A stretch of DNA of 45,916 nucleotides from Pseudomonadota bacterium (GTDB taxonomy: Bacteria > Desulfobacterota > QYQD01): assembly GCA_011046395.1 (NCBI GenBank), contig DSAQ01000053.1:1-45916 (forward strand). Direction: 5' to 3'. Both the position numbers and the translations under genes were made by a program. This document shows, piece by piece, positions 1 through 7,823 of the stretch. The notes under the pieces were generated by a model. The model was not told the origin of the DNA. It worked only from the letters and a program-made list of their open reading frames with translations, and did no database searches. The number at the start of each line of letters is the position of its first letter. The first letter of the stretch is position 1.

Positions 1-14
1 GTATTTCTTGTTCC

Positions 15-75
15 ATCACGATCTCTTTCTCTTGGTTTTTGTTGGGGAACTCTAACCATAGAAAGAGATCGTGAT
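15..75. repeat. Perfect 16-bp inverted repeat with 29-nt loop
   Basis: The arm ATCACGATCTCTTTCT (15-30) is repeated as its exact reverse complement at 60-75. It lies about 40 bp beyond the stop codon of the minus-strand CBS gene, so it could be a 3' processing or termination hairpin, but no T-run follows in that direction. It could also be an intergenic repeat of unknown copy number. Confidence 0.6.
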
Positions 76-112
76 TTAATCAATTTTTAGACCATGTAAA
101 CACTTTTGAACG

Positions 113-532
113 TTACCAATATATTAGCAAATCCAACATAGTAATGTCTCCCACAATCTTGTTTTCCTTGTTCACAACAGCGATTTCCTTCACTCCAGCC
201 CTGATCATACGCTTGATTACATCTTCTACATCATCCTCTTCTGTAGCATTGATCATCCTGCGGCTCATGATGTCCTTGGCTGTCTCAGCAGTTATCATAG
301 ATATAATAGAACGAGGATGAATGGCCGGTTCAAAGCCATGGGAAAACAAATGCCTTATCAAAATACCTAGTGAAATTGTTCCTTCAAATTTGCCATCCTT
401 GTCCACGACGTAAACGAGGCGCGTATGGCAATGATCAAACATCTTTTGGACCACTCCCTCAATTGTCTCCCCTTCTTCAACCAAGGGGAGCGCTCTTTTG
501 CCCAGCTTATTGAGGATATCTCTAACTTTCAT
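113..532 (-). CDS. Two-CBS-domain protein
   Basis: A 139-residue protein made almost entirely of two CBS motifs, about residues 8-60 and 85-139. The second ends with the typical pattern AVVNKENKIVGDITMLDLL. There is no catalytic or membrane part, so it probably senses an adenosine nucleotide and modulates a partner. It overlaps the 3' end of the upstream antiporter gene by 11 bp and has a GGAG ribosome-binding site 7 nt before the ATG, so the two are translationally coupled. The likely role, inferred from context, is a detached regulatory subunit of that antiporter. Ligand unknown. Confidence 0.85.
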   Translation of the reverse strand: MKVRDILNKLGKRALPLVEEGETIEGVVQKMFDHCHTRLVYVVDKDGKFEGTISLGILIRHLFSHGFEPAIHPRSIISMITAETAKDIMSRRMINATEEDDVEDVIKRMIRAGVKEIAVVNKENKIVGDITMLDLLIYW

Positions 533-1778
533 GACTTAACTCCTTGACGTCTTCCCCTGCCTTCTCAAGGGCGTATTTCACCAAGGGCGGTGCTATTAAT
601 TCATTTATAATCACTGATCCCAGTACAGCATTGACCATTATCTCAGACATCACCGGATTCTTTATCAGGGGCTGAGCCAAAAGAACAAGACCAATGGTTA
701 CCCCAGCCTTTGGAAGCAAACCAAAACCAAGATATTTTTTCACTGCCTCTGGGGTGTAAGAAAGATAGGCACCCAGCCTAGTCCCAAGAAGCTTGCCGGT
801 AAAGCGCCCCAGAATGATTATAAATGCCATCGGTCCGGCCAACTTGAAAACACCCAAATCGAAATGAGCCCCAGCCAGGGTAAAGAAGAGAACAAAGATA
901 GGTTCTTCAATGCCTTCCAAAGAATGAAAAAGCTCCGGGCTATGTTTTCCCATATTGATTACCAAAAAGCCCATCATCATATTTGCCAACAGAAGAGAAA
1001 ACCCTAACCTCACTGCAATGCCAGTGCAGAAAAAGATAGAGCCTAGGATAATGACCAGAAGAGACTCTTTTGTTTTGACGTAGGCAACGATACGAGTTAA
1101 CAAAAATCCAAAGACTGCCCCCAAGCAGATAGCCCCAAGGATAGTGATTACTGGCCTGGCACCCACTTCATACAAAGAGATTGCACCAGTTCCTCGCCCC
1201 AGGGCAATCACTGCAGCACTGGCAAAGGCATAAAAAATTATGGCTATACCATCGTCAAGGGCCACTACTCCCAGCAGAGTAGTGGTTAAGGGCCCTTTGG
1301 CCCTACATTCGTGCACTATGGCCAGGACCGCGGCCGGAGCGGTCGCCGCAGAAATCGCCCCAATAATTAGTGCCATAGGTAAATAAGCCTCCCAGAAAAG
1401 TGCATGGGACATGGGCAATCCCATGACATAACGGCTTAGGCCAGCGACCAAGGCGGTGGTCAAAAAGAAGGCTCCCAAGGCCTGACTTATGGTTATCCAA
1501 AAGATACTCTTCCCCAGGAGTTTAAGTCTTGATAACTGTAAGCTGCCACCTATGGAATAGGCGATTACAGCCAGCGCTATGTCAGTAATAATTGCGAATC
1601 TATCTGTTACCAGTTCTCGCGGAATAATACTGAAAAGCGACGGGCTCAACAGTATCCCCGCCAGGATATATCCGGTTACCCTGGGGAATTTAAGACGATT
1701 GGCTATCCGTCCGCCGAAATATCCAGAGAGAAATATGATACCCAGGGCAGTGAGGGGTTCAATTTTATAATATTCCAT
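522..1778 (-). CDS. CPA-family cation:proton antiporter (Kef/NapA-like)
   Basis: A 418-residue protein with about 12 hydrophobic segments, matching the Na_H_Exchanger family. It exchanges Na+ or K+ for protons across the inner membrane. The unwound-helix motif ATAPAAVLAIV and the ion-binding pair in ALDDGIAII are both present; the DD pair is the form found in CPA2/NapA-type antiporters. It has no C-terminal RCK/TrkA_N domain as KefB has, and the separate CBS protein encoded immediately downstream may replace that control. AGGTT lies 5 nt before the ATG. The upstream gap 1779-1953 holds copy A of an interspersed repeat, so the promoter may lie within or beside it. Ion specificity cannot be read from the sequence. 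Confidence 0.88.
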   Translation of the reverse strand: MEYYKIEPLTALGIIFLSGYFGGRIANRLKFPRVTGYILAGILLSPSLFSIIPRELVTDRFAIITDIALAVIAYSIGGSLQLSRLKLLGKSIFWITISQALGAFFLTTALVAGLSRYVMGLPMSHALFWEAYLPMALIIGAISAATAPAAVLAIVHECRAKGPLTTTLLGVVALDDGIAIIFYAFASAAVIALGRGTGAISLYEVGARPVITILGAICLGAVFGFLLTRIVAYVKTKESLLVIILGSIFFCTGIAVRLGFSLLLANMMMGFLVINMGKHSPELFHSLEGIEEPIFVLFFTLAGAHFDLGVFKLAGPMAFIIILGRFTGKLLGTRLGAYLSYTPEAVKKYLGFGLLPKAGVTIGLVLLAQPLIKNPVMSEIMVNAVLGSVIINELIAPPLVKYALEKAGEDVKELSHES

Positions 1779-1847
1779 ATGAACCTGCCGAAGTTTTGCT
1801 CGGCTTTCCGTTCCTTGCTAGAAAAATCGGTAGGCGGCTCATGGGTT

Positions 1848-1927
1848 GAACATGCATAGCGAGCGAATACGATGTATTTTACCTTGCATACGGAGATTCC
1901 CCGCAGCTTGCTGCGGGGAGCTTCAAT
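1848..1927. repeat. Interspersed palindromic repeat, copy A (short form)
   Basis: An 80-bp element from GAACATGCATAGCGAGCG to GGGGAGCTTCAAT, containing a hairpin CCCCGCAGC-TT-GCTGCGGGG. Near-identical copies occur at 7215-7327 and 38908-39022. Those carry an extra hairpin of about 34 bp that is absent here. Translation of this family gives the EAPRSKLRG peptide that recurs in mis-called ORFs. Confidence 0.9.
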
Positions 1928-1953
1928 GTTTTTGGTAACAAATCTACACCGGC

Positions 1954-2538
1954 TCAACCCTCACTGCAAGGAATACAGATAATCTTCCCGCCCTTTACCC
2001 GGGCGCGAGGCTCCATGACCTTTTCTCCACAGATTGCACAGCGCACGCCGGGATATATCTGCGCTTCGGGCGGGACGGGCATGGTCACATGCCTTATCTT
2101 CATCACTTCCTCAGGAGAAGCACTGAGGATAGCCTGAATTTTTCTGGCCTTACGACTCCGGATTCGCGACATAACCTCCTCGGTCTTTTCGCCCGCATGG
2201 AATCTCTCCCAGGCCGCTTTCTCTTCCGGTGTCTCCGGGTAATCGAAGTCTATAGAAAAACGGATTCCTTCACCAGTAGCCCGGCTGTAAAACGTATAAA
2301 CCTGTTTCCCGTAGTCTCTGTGGATGAGGTTCCCCTTGCCAAAGGTGCAGCCGGTCAATACCTGAATAGCATCTACAGCACAGGAATCATTTTCCACAAT
2401 AGCCACGAGTTCTTCATCTTTTGCCTTCCGGCCAAGTTGTTTAATCGCCTCCCTGGCCACCCTGTAACCATAGGCCACCCCCGGACAGATGTGACCGTGA
2501 AAGGCAACGATCCTTTTTAAATCATCGTCATATTCCAT
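1954..2538 (-). CDS. FmdE-family protein with C-terminal zinc ribbon
   Basis: 194 residues from the start chosen here. The N-terminal FmdE domain has the signature FHGHICPG (about residues 13-20) and the conserved cysteines of NDSCAVDAIQVLTGCTFGKGN. A C-terminal ribbon has CAIC and CIPC (about 165-192). FmdE was named from the formylmethanofuran dehydrogenase operon, but isolated copies in sulfate reducers and relatives have no settled function; metal or molybdopterin handling is possible. The ORF stays open to 2592, but that extension (VGQASRLSGG) is encoded by a short palindromic repeat. AGGAGGG lies 9 nt before the ATG at 2538, which decides the start. No formylmethanofuran dehydrogenase gene is nearby. 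Confidence 0.85.
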   Translation of the reverse strand: MEYDDDLKRIVAFHGHICPGVAYGYRVAREAIKQLGRKAKDEELVAIVENDSCAVDAIQVLTGCTFGKGNLIHRDYGKQVYTFYSRATGEGIRFSIDFDYPETPEEKAAWERFHAGEKTEEVMSRIRSRKARKIQAILSASPEEVMKIRHVTMPVPPEAQIYPGVRCAICGEKVMEPRARVKGGKIICIPCSEG

Positions 2539-2554
2539 CTGAAAATACCCTCCT

Positions 2555-2573
2555 GACAGGCGAGACGCCTGTC
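2555..2573. repeat. Short palindrome GACAGGCG-AGA-CGCCTGTC
   Basis: An 8-bp stem with a 3-nt loop just upstream of the FmdE-family gene. When translated it yields the QASRLS peptide seen as a false N-terminus on many predicted proteins. Confidence 0.7.
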
Positions 2574-2601
2574 CTACTGCTAACGTTACCACCTATGGTA
2601 G

Positions 2602-2713
2602 TCCGCCGGAGGCGGATCAAGCCAAATCCAAATGACCAGGAACCCCAACATTTGAACTTCGGTACTTTGACATTCCTTTGGGCTTTGGGCTTCAGGCTTT
2701 CAGCCTTGAGCTT
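2602..2713. repeat. Intergenic repeat tract after rimO
   Basis: It contains the palindrome TCCGCCGGAGGCGGA (2602-2616) and a degenerate tandem tract at 2681-2713 of GGCTTTGGGCTTCAGGCTTT type. Similar GCTGAAGGCT tracts lie at 5412-5442 and 17668-17690. It is directly downstream of the rimO stop, and no gene is seen in it. Confidence 0.5.
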
Positions 2714-2717
2714 CTTT

Positions 2718-4058
2718 TTAGGTCGCTACCAGCTCTCCGACCAAATCATAAGGATGGGCCTCGGTGATCCGGACTGAAGCGATCTGGCCGATTTCCGTCT
2801 GACCGCTTGCGATATAAACCTGCCCGTCTATATCCGGGGCCTGAAAAACAGCCCGGCCCTTTAAGAGAAGTTCTGTTTCATCGCTCAGGCCTTCAACCAG
2901 TACCGGGATTATCTTCCCGACCCGGGAGCGGTTTATGGCCAGAGATATGGCCTGTTGCGCCTTGAGTATTTTTTTCTGCCGCTCCCTTTTTACCTTTTCC
3001 GGCAATTGGCCGGGCAACCGGCCGGCTACCGTCCCATCTTCCGCTGCATAGGGAAAAACCCCTACGTGCTCAAAGCGCGCCTCTTTGACAAGTCGCAGCA
3101 ATTTCTGGAATTCTTCCCCGGTCTCACCGGGAAATCCCGCTATAAGTGATGTGCGGAGCGCAGCCCCGGGTAATTTGCGGCGGATTTTTTCTATCAAGGC
3201 ATAGATATAATCCTGATCGTAAGGGCGGCGCATAAGTCTGAGGATGCGCGGACTTATATGCTGGATGGGAATATCGAGGTATGGGCATATCCGCGGCTCT
3301 GAGGCCATTAATTCCAGGAGTTCATTATCAATAGCAGTAGGATAGAGGTAAAGCAACCGAATCCAGTCTAAACCCGGAATAGTAAGCAGCTTCTTCAGCA
3401 GATCGGTCAGGCCTGTGCCGTCCCCAAGGTCACTGCCATAGGCACTTGTGTCCTGAGCAACCAAGATAAGTTCGCGCACCCCTTCTCCGGCCAGTCGCGA
3501 GGCCTCTGCAAAAACCGAGTCAACCGGACGGCTCCTTAATTTTCCTCTGAGACGCGGGATCAGGCAGAAGCTGCAGCGATGGCCACATCCTTCAGCAATC
3601 TTCAGATAAGCAGTATAAAAAGGCGTGGTGCGTCTCCGCGGGGTATATTCATCCATAATAAAACAGGATCTGCGCGGTAAGGAGAGCGGCTGAACCAGGC
3701 CATCTTTGAGACTGCGCAGCACCTCTCCTATATTCTGGAAACCATCTGTACCGATAAAGACGTCAACTTCAGGAAGGAGTTTTATCAGTTCCTTGCCATA
3801 GCGCTGAGGGAAGCAGCCGGTTACGACCAGGTATCTTAAGCTGCCTCTCTTCTTGTTCTCAGCAAGGGCCAAAATAGTTCCGATGGATTCTTCCACGGCC
3901 GGCTGGATGAAGGCGCACGTATTTATAATTATGACCCCGGCCTCTTTCTCCCTGGAGGTAATCTCATAGCCGGCGGCTATCAGCACGCCCAGCATGACCT
4001 CGCTGTCCACCAGGTTTTTGGGACAGCCGAGACTGGTTATGAAAACTGACTCAGGCAT
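2718..4058 (-). CDS. rimO: Ribosomal protein S12 methylthiotransferase RimO
   Basis: 446 residues. RimO is a radical-SAM enzyme that adds a methylthio group to the conserved aspartate of ribosomal protein S12. The N-terminal UPF0004 domain begins SLGCPKNLVDSE (RimO-type rather than MiaB-type) and has further cysteines in INTCAFI and VVTGCFPQ, ligands of the auxiliary [4Fe-4S] cluster. The radical-SAM motif is CGHRCSFC (about residues 158-165), followed by LIPRLRGKLRSR. A TRAM domain occupies the last 65 residues. The length is normal for the family. It follows the membrane-protein gene by only 5 bp, so the two are probably cotranscribed. Confidence 0.96.
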   Translation of the reverse strand: MPESVFITSLGCPKNLVDSEVMLGVLIAAGYEITSREKEAGVIIINTCAFIQPAVEESIGTILALAENKKRGSLRYLVVTGCFPQRYGKELIKLLPEVDVFIGTDGFQNIGEVLRSLKDGLVQPLSLPRRSCFIMDEYTPRRRTTPFYTAYLKIAEGCGHRCSFCLIPRLRGKLRSRPVDSVFAEASRLAGEGVRELILVAQDTSAYGSDLGDGTGLTDLLKKLLTIPGLDWIRLLYLYPTAIDNELLELMASEPRICPYLDIPIQHISPRILRLMRRPYDQDYIYALIEKIRRKLPGAALRTSLIAGFPGETGEEFQKLLRLVKEARFEHVGVFPYAAEDGTVAGRLPGQLPEKVKRERQKKILKAQQAISLAINRSRVGKIIPVLVEGLSDETELLLKGRAVFQAPDIDGQVYIASGQTEIGQIASVRITEAHPYDLVGELVAT

Positions 4059-4063
4059 CGGTA

Positions 4064-5029
4064 TTAGTAAAATACAGGGGCAAAGGAGTGAACAGTCTTT
4101 TGATCAATGGTCTGGAACATAATGTAGGCATAGGAGACTATGATAGCCACGGCTGCCAGCACAAAATAAGGCGCTGTCTTCTCCTGTATTCCAATACTCC
4201 CCTCTTCCCACCCTTTATTCTCCCGTAATAAGGAGATGAAATTATATATGACATAACATTCTACTGCAAAAGGCGGGAACCCGAGATAGCCGGCAATGGG
4301 CATCTCAAACACTTTAAACTGTTCCACAAAGGGCACGGTATATACCCACTTGCTCCCGGCCCAGAAATTCCACAGCTCCCAGAATACGCCGCAGATGAAT
4401 CCAGCCGTAAGCAGGAGAGAGAATTTGCGGAGAGAGCCTTGCTGCCAGTCGCGCATTAACGACCGGCCGCCAAAGTGATGATTTATCGGCTCCAGAAGAA
4501 AAACGAAACAGCCCCAGACCAACGGGAAAAAGTATTGCGGCCAGATGACCGGCAGGATGAAAAAGGCCAGGCCTAAAAGTATAAACGGGCCATACCAACT
4601 TTTGGTCGGAGAAAGTGGCCGAATGTGCCTCTTCTTGTAGAGACCGGCTGCCTCCAGAAACTCTGTGGTTTCAAAAAGGCCAGGCAGTACCGTACCATAG
4701 GCTACAAAATAACCCAGCCAGCGCAGCCAGCGGATATCTATTATCCTGACATAATACCAGTTTTTGATATAAATGTTAAAGGCCTCGAAGATGAGCCAGA
4801 TAAAGACTGACCAGGGAACAAGTAAAAGAAACTCGCCAGTACGATCTACGAGAAGGGAATTCCCCTTATATCGATAAACCAGGCCATCGATCAGCAGGAT
4901 GTACGGCCACCAGGCAAAGATGTAAAAAAGCGAATAGACTGGCTCAGTCCTGGAAATAAGCAACATAGAGGAAACAGCCAGAATTATCAATCCCAGGTAG
5001 GCGTGTGCAGGCAATTTAGCCGTAGCCAT
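4064..5029 (-). CDS. Polytopic membrane protein of unknown function
   Basis: 321 residues with about eight predicted transmembrane helices, rich in Trp, Phe and Tyr. I do not recognise the family with certainty. The segment FEMPIAGYLGFPPFAVECY (about residues 240-260) resembles the conserved Glu-Pro motif in lycopene-cyclase-type membrane domains, and the repeated patterns EAFNIY and ELWNFW suggest internal duplication. It is the first gene of a two-gene unit with rimO. The 447-bp gap upstream, shared with the divergent ispH-ubiA gene, is mostly a repeat element. Function unassigned; a carotenoid-cyclase-like role is only a suggestion. Confidence 0.8.
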   Translation of the reverse strand: MATAKLPAHAYLGLIILAVSSMLLISRTEPVYSLFYIFAWWPYILLIDGLVYRYKGNSLLVDRTGEFLLLVPWSVFIWLIFEAFNIYIKNWYYVRIIDIRWLRWLGYFVAYGTVLPGLFETTEFLEAAGLYKKRHIRPLSPTKSWYGPFILLGLAFFILPVIWPQYFFPLVWGCFVFLLEPINHHFGGRSLMRDWQQGSLRKFSLLLTAGFICGVFWELWNFWAGSKWVYTVPFVEQFKVFEMPIAGYLGFPPFAVECYVIYNFISLLRENKGWEEGSIGIQEKTAPYFVLAAVAIIVSYAYIMFQTIDQKTVHSFAPVFY

Positions 5030-5144
5030 GATTTTCCCTTATGTTTTTATGTTTATCTCACCGACCGCAGACTGTCAACGTTTTTGACTAAAAGCGTCAA
5101 AGGCCATGTTGAATGTCTCTCGCTTTTACAGTATATTGCCATAT

Positions 5145-5385
5145 CGTAACTACTCAGGTTCAAAGTTCCAAGGTTCACGGTTCAAAGTTAGAGAGCGAAG
5201 AATGCGGAGTTTATCCGGTTTTTGCAACCTGTCTGCCGACAGGCAGGTACGCCAAGCGGTCTTGCACGGAAGTCCAGAGCGAACTCTATGTCGCCTTGGA
5301 TAAAGAGAATGGTTCACCGTGCACCGTTCTGTGTTTTGTTAACCCTGAACCCTGAACTTTGAACCTGACAACCTGAGTAGTTACG
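5145..5385. repeat. 241-bp element with perfect 16-bp terminal inverted repeats
   Basis: The left end CGTAACTACTCAGGTT (5145-5160) and the right end AACCTGAGTAGTTACG (5370-5385) are exact reverse complements. Inside, both ends carry degenerate GGTTCAAAGTTC / GAACTTTGAACC repeats, and the centre has the palindrome CCTGTCTGCCGACAGGCAGG. No transposase or convincing ORF lies inside. It occupies most of the 5030-5476 gap between divergent genes; the rest of the gap (5412-5442) holds a degenerate GCTGAAGGCT-type tract. The structure resembles a non-autonomous mobile element (MITE). Confidence 0.8.
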
Positions 5386-5476
5386 ACATATCAAAATATT
5401 AGGCGTTCCTTACTGAAAGCCGAGGGCTGATCGCTGAATGCTTAACCCATATTATCCTCTTTGGGGGCTCACATAG

Positions 5477-7216
5477 ATGAAGGTTATTCTGGCCAAGAAG
5501 GCGGGGTTTTGCATGGGCGTAAGAAGGGCCATGGATACTGTGCTGGCCGCGGTCAAAGAAAAATCCGCCGCAGGCGGACCTATATCCACTTTTGGCCCTC
5601 TTATTCACAACCAGCAGGTCCTGGATTTGCTGGCTGCTAAAGGCGTCTCCGTGGTCAGGAGCGTCGGTGAGATCAAAGGTGGCACGGTAGTCATTCGGGC
5701 CCATGGCATCCCTCCTCAGCAAAAAGAAGCTATCCTGCAGACCGGCGCACAGGTAATAGATGGCACCTGCCTGCGGGTTATAAAGGTTCAAACCATTATC
5801 CGCCGCTTTGCCCGCAGAGGATATCGAGTAATCATCGTTGGCGACCAAGGGCATCCGGAGGTATTGGGACTCCTTGGTTTTGCCGGAGGCCAGGGCCTCT
5901 TAATAAGCAGCAAGAGCGATATTGCCGGACTCCCCAAACTGGACAAATACATCGTTGTGGCCCAGACTACGCAGGATGAAAACCTTTTTAACGAGATCGC
6001 CTCGGAAATCACCTCAAAATATCCAGGGGGCCAGATATTTAATTCTATCTGTCATTCAACCCACGAACGGCAGGCCGAGGTTCTTGAACTCTGTAAAGAA
6101 GTTGAGGCCGTTGTTGTAGTGGGTGGCAAGGAAAGCGCAAATACAAAAAGACTGGCTCAAATTGCAGAAGAGGCCGGGTTAAAAGCCTACCATATCGAGA
6201 CAGAAAACGATTTGGATTTAAAAAAGATGTCTGGTTTCAGCCGGGTGGCCGTTACGGCCGGGGCATCGACCCCCAACTGGATAATCAACCGGGTTGTAAG
6301 CAAACTGGAAAGCGTAAAGGGTAAACAGGAAAGCACCCTTAAGGCTACGGCATATACATTCTTTCGCTTTCTTCTGGAAAGTAACCTTTATATCAGCCTC
6401 GGGGCAGGATTCCTCGCTTATGCCTCTCTCAAGTTACAGGGAATAAAAGGAACCTTACCATATTTATTCATTGCGGCCGCTTATATCTATGCCGTCCATA
6501 ATTTGAATCATTTTACAGACAAAGAAGCAGACGCCTTTTCCGAACCCGGACGGGCTGTATTCTTCGCTAAACATGAAAGACTTATCCTTTTATTATCTCT
6601 CCTGGCCGCTGCCTTTGCCCTTTCTCTATCTCACTCCCTGGGTCTATTTCCGTTTCTCTTCCTGTTTTTTATTTGCATCCTGGGGACATTGTACGGAGTT
6701 AAAATTATTCCCGATTTTTTAAGCCCTATTATTCCCCTCCGTCGATTGAAAGACATACCAGGATCCCGGACATTATTTATAGCCCTGGCCTGGGCGGCAG
6801 TTGCGGCTTTTTTGCCTGCCTGGAACTCAGGCCAGGGGTTCACGCCGGGCCTTATCGCGGCCTTCCTCTTTGTCCTTGCCTTTGTCTTCGTGCGTTCGGC
6901 GCTCCTGGAAGTATTTGATGTCCAGGCTGACCGTATGTTCGGACGAGAAACACTGCCTATTTTAATCGGAGAGAGGTCAACGCTTACCCTGCTGAAGGGA
7001 CTTATAGCCTTTATGGTTATCCTCCTCGCGGCTTCTTCCTTCCTCGGATATGTTACCACGGTCGGCCTCTGGCTGACCTTACCGGTGTTATCTATGGCCG
7101 GATGCATTGTCCTTTTCGAAAAGAACTACTTGCGACGGGGAGTAAAATTAGAATTCCTGATTGAAAATAACTTTGTTCTGGCCGGCCTGGTAAGCTATCT
7201 ATGGGCGCATTTCTGA
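5477..7216 (+). CDS. ispH: IspH-UbiA fusion (HMBPP reductase plus UbiA-type prenyltransferase)
   Basis: 579 residues, about double a normal IspH. Residues 1-280 are 4-hydroxy-3-methylbut-2-enyl diphosphate reductase, the last step of the MEP pathway. Cluster cysteines are C12, C98 and C192, with active-site H44, H76, H126 and E128 (GHPEV) and the substrate motif STPNW. Residues 290-579 are a UbiA-superfamily membrane domain of 8-9 helices with both Asp-rich motifs intact: N344-x3-D348-x3-D352 and D481-x3-D485 followed by GRETLP. The enzyme would therefore both make IPP/DMAPP and use a prenyl diphosphate at the membrane. The acceptor is unknown. There is no frameshift, and the linker is short and Lys-rich. 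The TGA stop lies within the first bases of repeat copy B. Confidence 0.9.
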   Translation: MKVILAKKAGFCMGVRRAMDTVLAAVKEKSAAGGPISTFGPLIHNQQVLDLLAAKGVSVVRSVGEIKGGTVVIRAHGIPPQQKEAILQTGAQVIDGTCLRVIKVQTIIRRFARRGYRVIIVGDQGHPEVLGLLGFAGGQGLLISSKSDIAGLPKLDKYIVVAQTTQDENLFNEIASEITSKYPGGQIFNSICHSTHERQAEVLELCKEVEAVVVVGGKESANTKRLAQIAEEAGLKAYHIETENDLDLKKMSGFSRVAVTAGASTPNWIINRVVSKLESVKGKQESTLKATAYTFFRFLLESNLYISLGAGFLAYASLKLQGIKGTLPYLFIAAAYIYAVHNLNHFTDKEADAFSEPGRAVFFAKHERLILLLSLLAAAFALSLSHSLGLFPFLFLFFICILGTLYGVKIIPDFLSPIIPLRRLKDIPGSRTLFIALAWAAVAAFLPAWNSGQGFTPGLIAAFLFVLAFVFVRSALLEVFDVQADRMFGRETLPILIGERSTLTLLKGLIAFMVILLAASSFLGYVTTVGLWLTLPVLSMAGCIVLFEKNYLRRGVKLEFLIENNFVLAGLVSYLWAHF

Positions 7217-7327
7217 ACATGCATAGCGAGCGCTAACCCCGCTGCTTGCAGCGGGGTTAGCGAGCGAATACGATGTATTTTACCTTGCATACGGAGATTC
7301 CCCGTAGCTTGCTGCGGGGAGCTTCAA
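7215..7327. repeat. Interspersed palindromic repeat, copy B (long form)
   Basis: 113 bp, matching copy A but with an inserted hairpin (AACCCCGCTGC / GCAGCGGGGTT) flanked by duplicated GCGAGCG. Its first G is the second base of the ispH-ubiA stop codon, so the element is joined directly to the end of that gene. Confidence 0.9.
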
Positions 7328-7364
7328 TTGCTTACCGGATGCCTGACTTTTTACGAAGCCACCT

Positions 7365-7559
7365 TTAATGATACACTCCGGTTTCATTGTCGGATGACAG
7401 AAAATAATAGATCTGCAGCACATGTGTATAGCAGACCCGCTCTCTCCAATTAGCGCAGCGCTGCTTTATACTATCCCATTGGAAAAATACGCAATCGACA
7501 CAGGGGGATTCGCCTTCGGCTGTCTTAATCATCCGTTGTCCCTTAGCTACATCCATCAT
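7365..7559 (-). CDS. Small cysteine-containing protein, function unknown
   Basis: 64 residues with cysteines at 20, 23, 35 and 43 in the order C-x2-C-x11-C-x7-C, which could bind a metal. GGTG lies 8 nt before the first of two adjacent ATG codons, giving some support for translation. It stands alone on the minus strand between repeat copy B and the divergent pal gene. I do not recognise the family. It could be a spurious ORF. Confidence 0.5.
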   Translation of the reverse strand: MMDVAKGQRMIKTAEGESPCVDCVFFQWDSIKQRCANWRERVCYTHVLQIYYFLSSDNETGVYH

Positions 7560-7823
7560 GTCATATTCACCTGTTAAATGATATGCATCAAGGTATTCCG
7601 CAGTCTCTTATTTTTATTATCGGACAAGACGGTCCTCCCCTTGAAAATTTCAGTACAAGTTGACCAACTATTGCTTATATGAAGCAATTACTTTTATTTC
7701 TATAAAGAGTTCTTGCCTTGCCCTTTAAAAAATGATAGTTATTTTTTATTATTTATGTACGATTAAAATAATACCGATTTATTGAATTATATTTAATAAC
7801 ATAGGTAAAAAGGAGGAAGACAA
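7560..7823. promoter_or_regulatory. AT-rich upstream region of pal
   Basis: A strongly AT-rich stretch (7720-7800) unlike its surroundings precedes pal and ends in a strong AAAGGAGGA ribosome-binding site at 7809-7817. A weak hairpin ATTGCTT/AAGCAAT lies at 7670-7687. The pal-skp promoter is most likely here, but I cannot choose a single -35/-10 pair. Confidence 0.35.

Noticed and set aside
1703-1957. An 84-residue minus-strand ORF containing EAPRSKLRG
   Set aside because: It is encoded mainly by repeat copy A and overlaps the antiporter start, so it is a repeat artefact.
5106-5355. Plus-strand ORFs of 65 and 80 residues in the ispH upstream gap
   Set aside because: They lie within the inverted-repeat element, lack ribosome-binding sites and have low-complexity composition.
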